This document shows, one piece after another, positions 45,014 through 54,611 of a DNA stretch of 64,000 nt. Position numbers and translations under genes: made by a program. Position 1 is the first letter of the stretch. Each line of letters begins with the position of its first letter. The notes beneath the pieces are model-generated. The model had not been told where the DNA came from. It did no database searches and saw only the letters and a program-made list of their open reading frames with translations. The stretch lies in NCBI GenBank assembly GCA_002702705.1, contig PABH01000028.1, positions 124,001 through 188,000 on the forward strand. The letters are read 5' to 3'. Source of the DNA: Anaerolineaceae bacterium. Lineage in GTDB: Bacteria; Chloroflexota; Anaerolineae; Anaerolineales; Anaerolineaceae.

Positions 45014-45907
45014 TCAGGTTAATGAATCTTGGCGGCGGGCTTCTGCGGCCAATTCTGTTATTTCACGAATATCCGAAAAAATATGTGTTTTTGGTGAGAC
45101 AACACCGACTGATAACTTCATCAAACCATGTTTTTCCGGCTTTCCATCTTCATCAGGGGCCATAATAAACCCTTGCTGGCGGTCAATAAAGTTGTAATGT
45201 TTTTGGACTTCTTCCGCAAATCGGTCTTTTAATCGTTTCCGAACAATGGATGCTTTTTCCTCATCAGTGACAATAATAAAGTTATCCCCACCAGCATGTC
45301 CAACAAAATCTTTTTCGGAACCAAGCTCGTCTAATACTTCTCCCAATAACATTCCTGCAAACCGTAAAACGTCATTCGCGGCAATAAATCCGTACACATC
45401 CTTAAAAGGTTCAAATTCATTAATGCGAAGATCCATAAAGGCCCAATCCTGCTCACGAATCATCCGGCGCAGCTGGTCTTCAATTAATCGTCCGGAAGGA
45501 AGACCGGATTGCGGATCTGTCAGACTTTCTCGTTCGGCGCGAGCAATAGCATTTTGTACCCGTAAACGTAATTCCTCAATATCAAAGGGTTTGGTTATAT
45601 AATCATCCGCACCCAATTCTAACCCCTGCAGCTTATCACTACGTTCATCTTTCTGGGTTAAGAAAATAACTGGAATATGACTGGTACGGGTAGTTGTCCT
45701 TAAGCGGCGGCAGACCTCATACCCATCAATATCGGGCAGCATAATATCCAACACGATCAAATGTGGCATTACCTGACGCGTTTTTTCCAGCGCTACTTCT
45801 CCTCGTGGGGCGGTGTCCACATCATAACCCTGACTGGAGAAATAAATTTTTAGCATATTGGAGATATCAAAATCATCTTCGACGACCAAAAGGCGGGCTT
45901 TACCCAT
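45014..45907 (-). CDS. Response regulator with degenerate GGDEF domain
   Basis: A 297-residue protein. Receiver at 1-120: VVEDDFD, LIVLDIMLPDIDGYE with the phosphoacceptor Asp, FLTQKD, and DDYITKPF. A GGDEF-like domain at 130-290 starts DPQSGLPSGRLIEDQL but its signature is GGDNF, with Asn for the Glu that binds metal in active diguanylate cyclases. It may therefore be inactive and bind GTP or a partner. ATG 45907 has GGGAGG upstream; an ATG at 45940 is in frame but less likely. First gene of the signalling operon. Confidence 0.88.
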   Translation of the reverse strand: MGKARLLVVEDDFDISNMLKIYFSSQGYDVDTAPRGEVALEKTRQVMPHLIVLDIMLPDIDGYEVCRRLRTTTRTSHIPVIFLTQKDERSDKLQGLELGADDYITKPFDIEELRLRVQNAIARAERESLTDPQSGLPSGRLIEDQLRRMIREQDWAFMDLRINEFEPFKDVYGFIAANDVLRFAGMLLGEVLDELGSEKDFVGHAGGDNFIIVTDEEKASIVRKRLKDRFAEEVQKHYNFIDRQQGFIMAPDEDGKPEKHGLMKLSVGVVSPKTHIFSDIREITELAAEARRQDSLT

Positions 45908-46096
45908 ACATGCCTCCCTCACAGGAACGAAATACAGCACAAAAGAGAAGCCAATTGGCTCCCCGGCTGGAGAATGGAATAAACAGCGGTTAGCTTCTTA
46001 ATCTTAACGGAAATCGAGAGTTCAAACAAGCACCTTACCAGATCGTTAAGGTCATGCTGCCATTAAATAGGCAACACCTTAATTATACACGCTTAA

Positions 46097-47005
46097 TTAA
46101 TGAAGGAAGTTTATTTCCCGTAAAAAGTTTTGTACCTTTTGAGTGTATTCCTCCTGATTTAACCAGTAGGCTTGAGCATGTCCTGCGTTGGGAGCCAGGT
46201 AAAGCTGCTTAACCCCTTCTATTTTCGCAAGAAACATGGCTTCGCTATCTTCCGGTTGAATATAATCATCATTCATTCCGTGAATGAACAAAATAGGTGT
46301 TTTAATCGATTTTACTTCTTCGATAGGAGAAACATTTTTATAATTTAAACCAGCCAATTGTTTGGAGAACCAGTTTGAAAGGGGTATGAGGGGGAAGGGA
46401 GGTAAATGATATTCCTGCTTAAGACGGTAGGTGAGTATTTTGGTAAGATCGGAGAAAGGGCAGTCCGCTATGACAAAATCAATGCGTGGATCAATTGCTG
46501 CATGTTCCAGGCTAATGGCTGCTCCCATCGATTCACCCATTGTACCAACTGCTCCTGATTCTCCATTTCGTTTGAAAACCCAATCGACGCAAGCTTTTAA
46601 GTCATATTTTTCATACAGTCCATAGGTTGTGTTTTTTCCTTCACTTCGTCCGTGATTCCGTAAATCATAAATGAGTACGTTTAAACCAAGGTTTCTAAAA
46701 ATTTTGATATATTTGACGCTGCCAAAGAGGGTAAAGGTGATGCCGTGCGAGATGATAACGGTTTGGGTTGATTTTGGGAAAGGTAAATAAATGCCAAAAA
46801 GGTCGTACCCATTTGGTGACCGAATAATAATTTCTTCTTTTTCCCAGGACTGGTATGTTTGGGGGTCAATCTTGCCGTTTTCAACCTCTATTTCATAAGT
46901 TTTTTTCCAGGGAAAGGTTTTTGGATAAATGACCTGACGCGAAAAATAATAACCAGCGCCGATTAAAATCAAAAACAAAGCGAGGATGATATACAAAAAA
47001 ATCAT
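46097..47005 (-). CDS. Membrane-anchored alpha/beta hydrolase
   Basis: A 302-residue protein with an N-terminal membrane anchor (FLYIILALFLILIGAGYYF). Hydrolase core: VIISHGITFTLFG, DLRNHGRSEGKNTTYG, nucleophile GESMGA, Asp in FIHGMNDDYI, and His in PNAGHAQAYW. This resembles bacterial YqkD/YfhR-type hydrolases. Substrate unknown. A TATAAT on this strand lies 24 bases upstream of an AAGGAA ribosome site. Confidence 0.83.
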   Translation of the reverse strand: MIFLYIILALFLILIGAGYYFSRQVIYPKTFPWKKTYEIEVENGKIDPQTYQSWEKEEIIIRSPNGYDLFGIYLPFPKSTQTVIISHGITFTLFGSVKYIKIFRNLGLNVLIYDLRNHGRSEGKNTTYGLYEKYDLKACVDWVFKRNGESGAVGTMGESMGAAISLEHAAIDPRIDFVIADCPFSDLTKILTYRLKQEYHLPPFPLIPLSNWFSKQLAGLNYKNVSPIEEVKSIKTPILFIHGMNDDYIQPEDSEAMFLAKIEGVKQLYLAPNAGHAQAYWLNQEEYTQKVQNFLREINFLH

Positions 47006-47200
47006 AGCGGTTCCTTAATTGAGATAGGTTAATTATAAGGGGTTAACGGTTTGGTAAGTGAAAAATTAGAAACGAAAAGTGAAAAATTAACAATTATGAG
47101 CTTACCCATATAAAAATGGACACAGAGTTAAGAGATTGATAGTAGGCCTCCTCAAACTCAACAGGGGGTGAGGAATTGGGGGTAAGTCGAGATGGATTAT

Positions 47201-49042
47201 TTAAACCGGCACAGGGAGGGAAAGCTCTATGGGTGTATTGGATGATAAGGCAGGATTAATGGTGACAGGGATTCGGTAATCGTAGGATTTTTGGAAACAT
47301 AACTCCATATTGCCGTGCTGGCAATACTGCAGATCGAGTTGTAGAACAATTTTTGAGGTTGAGTCCAAATGAATCGGTACCAGTATTTCTTGTCCGGCGG
47401 AAAAATCATATTCTTGATTGTTATACTTTATTCGTGTAATGGAGGCCGGATTGATCTCGAAATTATCAGGTAGCTCAAGTGCAAGCAATAATGAAAAGGA
47501 GGATGAGGACACTTCTAATGCTGGCACTTCGATTTGAGATTCGGGAAACCAATTGAGGATTAATGTGTGCGTTTTTTGAGTATTAAGATCCAAAACCCGG
47601 ATAAGGTGATTATTGGTATCTGCCACAATCAGTAAGTTTTCCAGCGTTGTGATACCTTCCGGTTCATAAAATTTGGATACCACAAACTCACCATCTTTTT
47701 TTCCGCTGTTTCCGGTTCCTGCCAGGGTGGTAACGGTTCCAGTATAAGGATCTAAGGTTTTAATTTTATGATTGTAGGTATCCGCGATAAACAGTTGATT
47801 ATTTTTATATTCTAACCCTGTGGGGTGTTGAAGTAAGGCTTTTTCTTGACTTCCGTCCACATCGCCAAAATCGAACAGTCCCTGTCCCACCAGCGTGATG
47901 GTATTTGCCTCTTCGGTGAGGGTTATGGCGCGGATGGCGCTGGCTTCGGGGTCTGCAACAAACAGGTGGTTGAGTCCGAAACATAGACCAGATGGTTGAT
48001 TAAAACTGCTGTCCTTAATTGGACCATCTACCAGTGCTTCGTAACCATTTCCGGCAAAAATGCCAAGCTGCTGGTCGTTCAGGTCAAAAACCCAAATTTG
48101 GTGACTGCCTGCCATGGCGATAAAAAGATAATTTTCTACTAAGGTTAAGTCCCAAGGAGACCGTAGGGCAGTTTGGGTAGCTTTGCCCAACGGAAATCGA
48201 CCGTGTGCTTTTTGACCCGTGCCAGCAATGGTGGTTGTTTCACCATTGTGTAAAGAAATTTGCCGGATGGCATGGTTTTCAGTATCCGCTACATACAGAA
48301 ACCCCTCTTGAGGATCACCTTGTAAAACCAAACCATGCGGGTGGTTAAATTGAACGATAGAAGTATCACCATCGATAAAACCAGCAGCGCCATTACCAAA
48401 GCTTCTTGTTACCTGTGCAATTTCTCGATTTTTATCCAATATACATTCCAAAACTCGGTGATTGCCAGTATCTGTTATCCAGAGTTTTCCGGAAGGGTGT
48501 GCCAGCACTTTGGATGGAAAAAATAATTGGAATTGATCCCTGACGGGGGGCGGGGTCGTCAGGTCTAATTTTCCGCTTTTTGTTTCAGTGGTATGTTCAT
48601 CCAGAACTGCCTGAATATGTTCTGCAATATTTTCAGCCTGAATTTCTCCCGCAACATCCGATACGATATGTCCCCGAGGGTCAATTAAAACCAGGGTAGG
48701 CCAGGCGCGCACGGCGTAACTGTTCCAAATTTTAAACCCGGCATCATTTACGACAGGGTGATGGATACCCAACCGTTGAACCGCTTTTTGGATATTGGCA
48801 GTTTCTTTTTCGGTAGGGAATTTAGCGGAATGTACGCCAATGATGACGAGAGCATCTCCAAATTGTTGTTTTAACTGGCGCAACTGCGCCACATTGTGAT
48901 GACAGTTAATTCAACAATAAGTCCAAAATTCCAGCAAAATAACTTTACCATTTAGGTCGGCCAGGCGAATTTTTTGTGTAGTATTTAACCAGGTTAATTC
49001 CTGGGGAAATTCAGGGGCATGTAAATAACCTCGAAAACGCAT
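47201..49042 (-). CDS. Thioredoxin-NHL repeat protein (NHLRC2-like), candidate selenoprotein
   Basis: Read through an in-frame TGA (48913-48911) the gene gives 613 residues. ATG 49042 has GAGGT upstream and opens MRFRGYLHAPEF, then LEFWTYC-TGA-INCHHNV. The family has a CCINC redox motif here, so TGA replaces the first Cys of CxxC (residue 44), giving a U-x-x-C form. Residues 1-150 are thioredoxin-like, about 165-470 are NHL propeller blades (HPSGKLWITDTGNHRVLE, DTENHAIRQI), and the rest is a beta domain. TGGCGC AGTT GCGCCA at 48891-48876 begins 19 bases after TGA, in the bacterial SECIS window. Without recoding only a GTG-started 563-residue product from 48892 remains, missing the active site. 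Alternatives: point nonsense mutation or sequencing error. Confidence 0.7.
48876..48891 (-). promoter_or_regulatory. Candidate bacterial SECIS hairpin
   Basis: On the - strand TGGCGC, loop AGTT, GCGCCA: six perfect pairs. The loop begins 25 bases after the in-frame TGA and has G as second base, which fits published general bSECIS models. It lacks the bulged U of the E. coli fdhF element. Confidence 0.5.
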
Positions 49043-49246
49043 GTTTACCTCAATCTTTATTGTTTATTTTAAAGAAAGGTCTGTTGGAAAAGAAGCAGGT
49101 GTATGAAGTGGTGCTTGTGAATGGCATAATAGCCAATTCGGGGTAAAAGGCTGGGCCGAAGCCGATCTGGTGGGAAAAATTGGAGATTATGCGATTTATA
49201 AAAACGACTGTTTTGTACTATACTAGGATTTATTTGGAGGGATTCC

Positions 49247-49726
49247 ATGCCATCTCAACTGCATAAAAACGCACAACGGGTACAAGAATCATTAAATCAG
49301 TTTGGTCTCTCATTATCGGTGGTGGAGCTGCCGGGTTCGACTCGAACCGCACAGGAAGCCGCTTTGGCGATTGGTTGTTCGGTAAGCCAAATCGCCAAAT
49401 CACTTGTTTTTTGGGGAAAAAATTCTAACCAGCCATTATTGATTATTACCAGCGGCACCAATCGGGTAAACGAAAAAGCGGTTGGCAGTTTGGTAGGCGA
49501 GCCTCTGGAAAAAGCGGATGCGAACAAAGTACAGGAATATACCGGTTTTCCAATTGGCGGTGTTTCTCCTGTGGGACACAAAAACCCAATTCGGATCTTT
49601 ATTGACGAGGATTTAATGACCTTCGATACCATTTGGGCAGCCGCAGGAACACCTCACGCGGTGTTTGAACTCACCCCACAGCATTTATTAACAATGACCG
49701 GAGGAAAAGTTATTCCGGTTAAATAA
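49247..49726 (+). CDS. YbaK/EbsC-type aminoacyl-tRNA deacylase
   Basis: A 159-residue protein of the YbaK/ProX superfamily, which removes wrongly attached amino acids from tRNA. Landmarks are QIAKSLVF (catalytic-site Lys), GTNRVNEKAV, and GFPIGGVSPVGH, followed by AAGTPHAVFELTP. GGAGG lies upstream of ATG. TATACT at 49219-49224 may be its -10. Exact tRNA specificity is unknown. Confidence 0.88.
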   Translation: MPSQLHKNAQRVQESLNQFGLSLSVVELPGSTRTAQEAALAIGCSVSQIAKSLVFWGKNSNQPLLIITSGTNRVNEKAVGSLVGEPLEKADANKVQEYTGFPIGGVSPVGHKNPIRIFIDEDLMTFDTIWAAAGTPHAVFELTPQHLLTMTGGKVIPVK

Positions 49727-49787
49727 ATTTGCCCTGAGTAGGGTATGGTTTCAGAATCATGAAAATATTCAGGATGAAAAATTTAAT

Positions 49788-51881
49788 TTATTTAATCTGC
49801 CAGGCGGGTTGAAGTTCCTGAACATTGTCGGTTTGGGTCAGGTTGGTTTGTTGACCTCCGTCCCGGTTCATGATGTAGATTTCCTGATTGCCGTCTCGGT
49901 TAGAGTCAAATAATAACCATTGTGAATCGGAAGACCAGGCGGGATAGGAATCAAAGGTGGTATCCGTCAGACGGGAAATTTCCATCCCAAATGAGGAAAT
50001 CTTGGTTAAGTAAATATCGCGGGTGCGTCCTTCTTCACGCGTAAACGCCAACCATTGGGCATCCGGAGACCAGGCCGGGTCGGCAAAATATCCTAATCGT
50101 CCGTACATCAGGTTCGTTTCAGTATCAGCGAAGTTATCTTGTGGGTCACGGATCCATAAATAACGCGCATTATTGACCGTGACGATATAAACCAGTTTAT
50201 CCATACGCGGTGACCACTCCGGTGAAAATTCTTGTTTGTCAAAACTGATGCGGTGCAGTTCACTGCCATCCGGTTTGACAATGTGAAGCTGCAAGATACC
50301 GTCGGAGCGGCTGTCGCTGGTGAATACGATCCAATTGCCATCCGGTGACCAGGCTGGTTCGGTGTCATCACCGGGTTGAGCGACAAGCACAGTTTGGTTT
50401 TCGCCGTTTGCATCCATGACGTAAAGGTCAAATTGATTTTCTTCATCACCACTATCGGCAGCATACACAATTCGTCCGCCATCCGGTGACCAGGCTGGAT
50501 AAAATTTATCGCCTGCGGTATTGGTGAGCTGCTGTTTTTCTGCGGCAATTAAATTTTGCGATTCATCCAAAAAGACACGCATGCTCCAAATCTGGAAGGT
50601 ACTGCCATCGCCTTCGTTGCTGGTAAAAGCAACGACCCCGCCGCGCCCAATGGGTTCCAATACCACAGCAGGTGTTGCGGTTGGTTCCGGGGTTGGTTCC
50701 AAGGTGGGTTCCGGTGTGTTGGTGGGTAAATCCGTTGGGATTTCGGTTGGTATTTCCGTAGGCTGTTCTGCAAAGGTGGGGAGTGTAGTTTCTGTTGGCA
50801 AAGCCGCTGGAATTTCAGTGAGTGGTATATCAGCAACTGAGGCTGGGGTTGGTGTTGGTGGTGTTAACAACCGATTCATTACAAACCAACCACCCCCAAT
50901 TAAAATTACCAGAAGAGGAATTAAGATAACAGGAATTAACCACCACATCGGCCGTTTTTTTTGCGGAATTGGTGGAGGAGAAGTATACGGTACACCGACA
51001 CGGGTACTGGTATCGCTGGGTGGTGGGGGAGGTGCGGCAACCCGGGTAACGTCTCGGTCAGGTTGTTGGGTTATTTCAGGCAGCGGCTGGGTTAAGGTTT
51101 GAATAAATTCTTGCACACTGGAAAAACGTTCTTCCGGACGGACGGACATGGCTTTTTCGATTGCCGACTGTACCTGAGGAGGAATGTTTGGAAGTAATAA
51201 ATTAAGCGGGGTTAATACAGCCTGACCCAACATCCGTTCAACTGCATCAACTGGTTTTTGTCCCGTCAGCAGGTTGTAAATGGTAGATGCCAATGAAAAC
51301 TGATCCGAATATGGCCCGGTACGGGCGGTGCCGTATTGTTCCGGTGGTGAATATCCGGGTGTCATACCGCGTGCGCCGGTGGAAGTTTCCTGAGAGGATT
51401 CAACCGCTTTTGCGATACCAAAATCAACTAACATCACATTTCCACTTGGTGTAAGTTTGATGTTCGCTGGTTTAATATCCCGGTGAATAACCGGCGGATT
51501 TTGTTGGTGAAGATATGTGAGGGCGTTCCCTAATTGGCCTGCCCAATTTAAAACCGTTTGCAGCGGTTGACTGCCTTCTTGTTTAATCAGACTGCCCAAG
51601 TCTTCTCCGGGCACATAATCCATTACAAGGTATTGGGAATCTTCAATTAAAAAATAATCAATAACGCGGGGCAGATTGGGATGGCGCAGCGCAGCCAATA
51701 AACGCGCTTCACTTAAGAATTGATCCCGTCCTTCGGGATGTGGGTTTTGGTTAATTTTTAAGGCAACCTGAGTATCAAGGACAGTATCATGGGCAGCATA
51801 AACGGCACCCATACCGCCCTTGCCAAGCTGGTGTTGGATAAGGTAACGGTCTCGCAGCAGAGTATTAGGTTCCAGTTCCAT
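49788..51881 (-). CDS. Ser/Thr protein kinase with TolB-like propeller
   Basis: A 697-residue membrane kinase. Kinase domain 1-265: LGKGGMGAVY (18-28), ATP Lys42, HRDIKPAN with Asp135, DFG Asp153, and GYSPPEQYG. A cytoplasmic Pro-rich linker precedes a membrane helix (about 315-340). Outside are a Thr/Pro stalk and six WD40-like PD40 repeats of the TolB type (AWSPDG.W..F.S) that probably bind a ligand or cell-wall part. Thus the propeller may sense outside the cell and control the kinase inside. Confidence 0.92.
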   Translation of the reverse strand: MELEPNTLLRDRYLIQHQLGKGGMGAVYAAHDTVLDTQVALKINQNPHPEGRDQFLSEARLLAALRHPNLPRVIDYFLIEDSQYLVMDYVPGEDLGSLIKQEGSQPLQTVLNWAGQLGNALTYLHQQNPPVIHRDIKPANIKLTPSGNVMLVDFGIAKAVESSQETSTGARGMTPGYSPPEQYGTARTGPYSDQFSLASTIYNLLTGQKPVDAVERMLGQAVLTPLNLLLPNIPPQVQSAIEKAMSVRPEERFSSVQEFIQTLTQPLPEITQQPDRDVTRVAAPPPPPSDTSTRVGVPYTSPPPIPQKKRPMWWLIPVILIPLLVILIGGGWFVMNRLLTPPTPTPASVADIPLTEIPAALPTETTLPTFAEQPTEIPTEIPTDLPTNTPEPTLEPTPEPTATPAVVLEPIGRGGVVAFTSNEGDGSTFQIWSMRVFLDESQNLIAAEKQQLTNTAGDKFYPAWSPDGGRIVYAADSGDEENQFDLYVMDANGENQTVLVAQPGDDTEPAWSPDGNWIVFTSDSRSDGILQLHIVKPDGSELHRISFDKQEFSPEWSPRMDKLVYIVTVNNARYLWIRDPQDNFADTETNLMYGRLGYFADPAWSPDAQWLAFTREEGRTRDIYLTKISSFGMEISRLTDTTFDSYPAWSSDSQWLLFDSNRDGNQEIYIMNRDGGQQTNLTQTDNVQELQPAWQIK

Positions 51882-52074
51882 TAAGGTTGGTTCTCCTGGG
51901 GATGGAATGAGATAAGGTTAAGTTTACGGAAAAGCGCTTCAATTTGCAAATAAAAATCGGATGAATACCGTCAATTGTCGAGGCGGATGCGGGATTTTAA
52001 AACCTGATTTATGATATGATATTATTTGGTCTTTTAATAATTTGTTGATCAACAATACACACAAAGGATTTTTC

Positions 52075-54453
52075 ATGGCACACATTTCGCATAAACTCAA
52101 AAATTCACTGCAAGGCGCGCTTGCCGGTGGTGGTGATCCCGCAACCTCACCCCTGTACGTATTTGGCCCCTTTATTAAATTGGTGATGGTGGCTGGTTTT
52201 GCGAATATTGCGTTTGGTGGAGCAATCTGGCTGGCTGTGTTAACGATTGCAGTGGTTTCTGCTATGTACCGCCTGGTGATGCAGTGGATTACCGATGGGA
52301 GCGGCGGCAGCGGATTAAGTGAAGAAGAGTTTGGCGGATGGGCGGTGAAAATCAACGCAGCTGTAACTTTTGTGGAATATACCCTGACCTTTTTGGTCAG
52401 TATGGCTGCCATGGTCACATTTATTTCCGATCGTATTCCTGCCCTGTCTGAAAATTTTTTGGGCATTCCCTTTACTACCATTTTAGCCGTTGTGTTGAGT
52501 GTGGCAATCGGTTGGTTGGTGAACCGTGGCCCTAAAATGGCAACCCGGGCTTTTGGTCCCGCCACAGCTGGTGTTTTGATTTTGTTATGGATCATGATTT
52601 TTGCTACCTTGTTCAAGACGGGTCTGCACTTACCAGAGTTTTCTTTAAAAGCTTTCGTACCGCCCACATTAAAATTTACGATCGGCGGTTATGTGCGCAT
52701 TTTGGCTGTGATGACCGGGATTGAGGTGTTTGCAAACCTGGTGGCAGCCTATGATGGTACACCTGCTCAAAAAAGCAAAAAGGCTTTTGGTAGTTTGTTA
52801 ATCATCATGGGTACCACAGCTTTAACCATGTTGATTGTTGGCCCGGCAATTTTTTCTTTGTCCGACCCATCGAATCTGGAAGTTTCCGTATTTACTCAGG
52901 CGATGGATCAATTGTTACCTGCACCGCTGCCTTATGTCGGTACGTTGATTGGGATTTTTGTTTTAATGTCTGCTTCGGCAGCCAGTGCACAAGGATTACA
53001 AAACCTGGCAGTGGGTTTAAAAGAACGTCATTATATCCCTGCGGGTTTTGGCGATCGGAATAAGTTTGATGTGGCTGATAAACCGGTATGGTTGGAAGTT
53101 GGGATTGTTAGTTTTTGTTTCGTGGTTTTTGGGACTCATGAGGAAACCTATCTTTCGCTTTATGCAGTAGGAGTGTTTGTATTACTCAGCCTAACAGGTT
53201 GGGCAGTAACCAAACGCTTAATTCGTGAGGCACGCCAAAAAGTATCTTTCGGAAAAATTGGTTTTATTGTTGGTACCACGATTGCGGCTGTGTTAACCAC
53301 AGGTGCTACTGCGATCATAATTGAAGAGCGATTTTTTGAAGGCGCATGGACTTATCTTGTTTTCTTGCCGGTGATCTATCTTTTGTTCACTTATTTTCGT
53401 AATCAAATTGGGGCACCTTCTCCAGAAATGGATTACCTTGGTCAAATCGATTCCACCTTGTTGGCCGGATTTGGGTTTGGACAATCTCCGGTTAAGGGCG
53501 GTACGGTAAATGGTGAAAATGGCAACGTAAAACTGACGTGGATGCCGCAGATTGCCACCGATCTTTCCCATCGACACAGAGATGCCAAAATTGGGCATGT
53601 GCTTACCTTACTGGATGGTTCAGATTATGCTGCTCAGGCTGTTCCGATGGCGCGTTTTATTTGCGAGTCAACCGGAGCCAAATTAACCTTACTTTCCGTA
53701 CTAAAAGAAAGCGGTGGTAATGAGGTAGAAGAAAACGAACTCAGTGATTATTTATGTAAAATGGCGGAAACAATCCACGCGACAGGGATTCAAGTAAACT
53801 GCATGGTGCGGTATGGGTCAACAGCAGAAGCCACCAAAGAATTTGTGGAAGAAAAACAAGTGGACATGGTGATTGTTACCACTCACGGAAAATCCGGCCG
53901 GAAAAACTGGATGGGTGAGGGGCTTTCCAGTAAACTGGTGCATTTATTGGATATTCCGGTGTTATTGGTGCAAGTATTTGAGAGTGGCCCGGCGGCTTCT
54001 CCCCATTTCAGCCGGATTTTGGTGGCGCTGGATGGTTCGACTTTTTCGGAACAAACCCTGCCGTATGCGCGTAGTTTTGCGAAACAGTTTGATTGTGAGT
54101 TGATGTTACTCAGTGTGCCGGCTGTGCCCGAAAGTGAAAAATATCGCGCCCCGGCCAGCGTGATTGCAGCCATTCGCAGTAAAAAAGTTACCAATATGCG
54201 TAAATTCTTGGAATCGGTGGCGGAGTCACTGCGAAAAGATGGTATTGCAGTGAAAACCATCGTTACGGGTTCCTACCCGGCGCGGACCATTACCGAAATC
54301 GGTAAACGTGAAGGCGTAGATTTGATTATGATCACCTCACAAGGACGGGGCGGATTGAATTTATTATTTACAGGCAGTGTTGCCCAGCAAGTGGTACAGT
54401 TATCGGATAACCCTGTATTTATCGTTCCCATCCAGCATGAGTTGGAGGGGTAG
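52075..54453 (+). CDS. APC-type permease fused to two universal stress domains
   Basis: A 792-residue protein. Residues 1-470 form a transporter of about 12 helices: GALAGGGDPATSPLYVFGPF, FANIAFGGAIW, TGIEVFANLVAAYDG and GTLIGIFVLMSASAASAQGL, as in amino acid/K+ type APC permeases. Two cytoplasmic UspA-like domains follow: HVLTLLDGSDYAAQA...VTTHGKSGRKNWMGE (about 515-640) and RILVALDGSTFSEQT...ITSQGRGG (about 650-785). The G..G.....G.S phosphate loop is partial in both. ATG 52075 is preceded by AAAGGA; the TTG at 52042 is unlikely. The USP pair probably senses ATP or c-di-AMP to gate transport. Confidence 0.85.
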   Translation: MAHISHKLKNSLQGALAGGGDPATSPLYVFGPFIKLVMVAGFANIAFGGAIWLAVLTIAVVSAMYRLVMQWITDGSGGSGLSEEEFGGWAVKINAAVTFVEYTLTFLVSMAAMVTFISDRIPALSENFLGIPFTTILAVVLSVAIGWLVNRGPKMATRAFGPATAGVLILLWIMIFATLFKTGLHLPEFSLKAFVPPTLKFTIGGYVRILAVMTGIEVFANLVAAYDGTPAQKSKKAFGSLLIIMGTTALTMLIVGPAIFSLSDPSNLEVSVFTQAMDQLLPAPLPYVGTLIGIFVLMSASAASAQGLQNLAVGLKERHYIPAGFGDRNKFDVADKPVWLEVGIVSFCFVVFGTHEETYLSLYAVGVFVLLSLTGWAVTKRLIREARQKVSFGKIGFIVGTTIAAVLTTGATAIIIEERFFEGAWTYLVFLPVIYLLFTYFRNQIGAPSPEMDYLGQIDSTLLAGFGFGQSPVKGGTVNGENGNVKLTWMPQIATDLSHRHRDAKIGHVLTLLDGSDYAAQAVPMARFICESTGAKLTLLSVLKESGGNEVEENELSDYLCKMAETIHATGIQVNCMVRYGSTAEATKEFVEEKQVDMVIVTTHGKSGRKNWMGEGLSSKLVHLLDIPVLLVQVFESGPAASPHFSRILVALDGSTFSEQTLPYARSFAKQFDCELMLLSVPAVPESEKYRAPASVIAAIRSKKVTNMRKFLESVAESLRKDGIAVKTIVTGSYPARTITEIGKREGVDLIMITSQGRGGLNLLFTGSVAQQVVQLSDNPVFIVPIQHELEG

Positions 54454-54561
54454 GCCAAAGGTAATTTGTCTTAATATTCACTGGTACTCAGACCGCAGAT
54501 GGGGATTAGTTTTTATATTGTTTTGTATTAAAGCTTTGAAAAAATTTTATTTTTCAGGGTT

Positions 54562-54605
54562 AATAACAAAAGGATGTGAGCATTTCTTCACATCCTTTTG
54601 TTATT
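54562..54605. terminator. Bidirectional intrinsic terminator
   Basis: Perfect 18-bp inverted repeat (54562-54579 / 54588-54605) with loop GCATTTCT, core AAAAGGATGTGA, and T-rich ends on both strands. It separates the convergent permease-USP and lipoprotein genes. Confidence 0.92.
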
Positions 54606-54611
54606 ATTTTT

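Noticed and set aside
47201-48892. Accepting the GTG-started 563-residue ORF as the full protein
   Set aside because: It would begin inside the thioredoxin fold and lose the active-site motif, while upstream codons in frame encode the missing part and have a good start.
48911-48913. Genome-wide reassignment of TGA to an amino acid
   Set aside because: Other genes in the window end in TGA at positions that fit family length, for example 5799-6536 and 57166-59397.
49078-49144. Short coding-like stretch (LLEKKQVYEVVLVNG) ending in TAA
   Set aside because: Only about 20-30 codons, no start with ribosome site and no recognised family; chance is enough.
50521-51102. 193-codon Gly/Val/Ser-rich frame on the + strand
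   Set aside because: Antisense shadow of the Pro/Thr linker and stalk of the Ser/Thr kinase.
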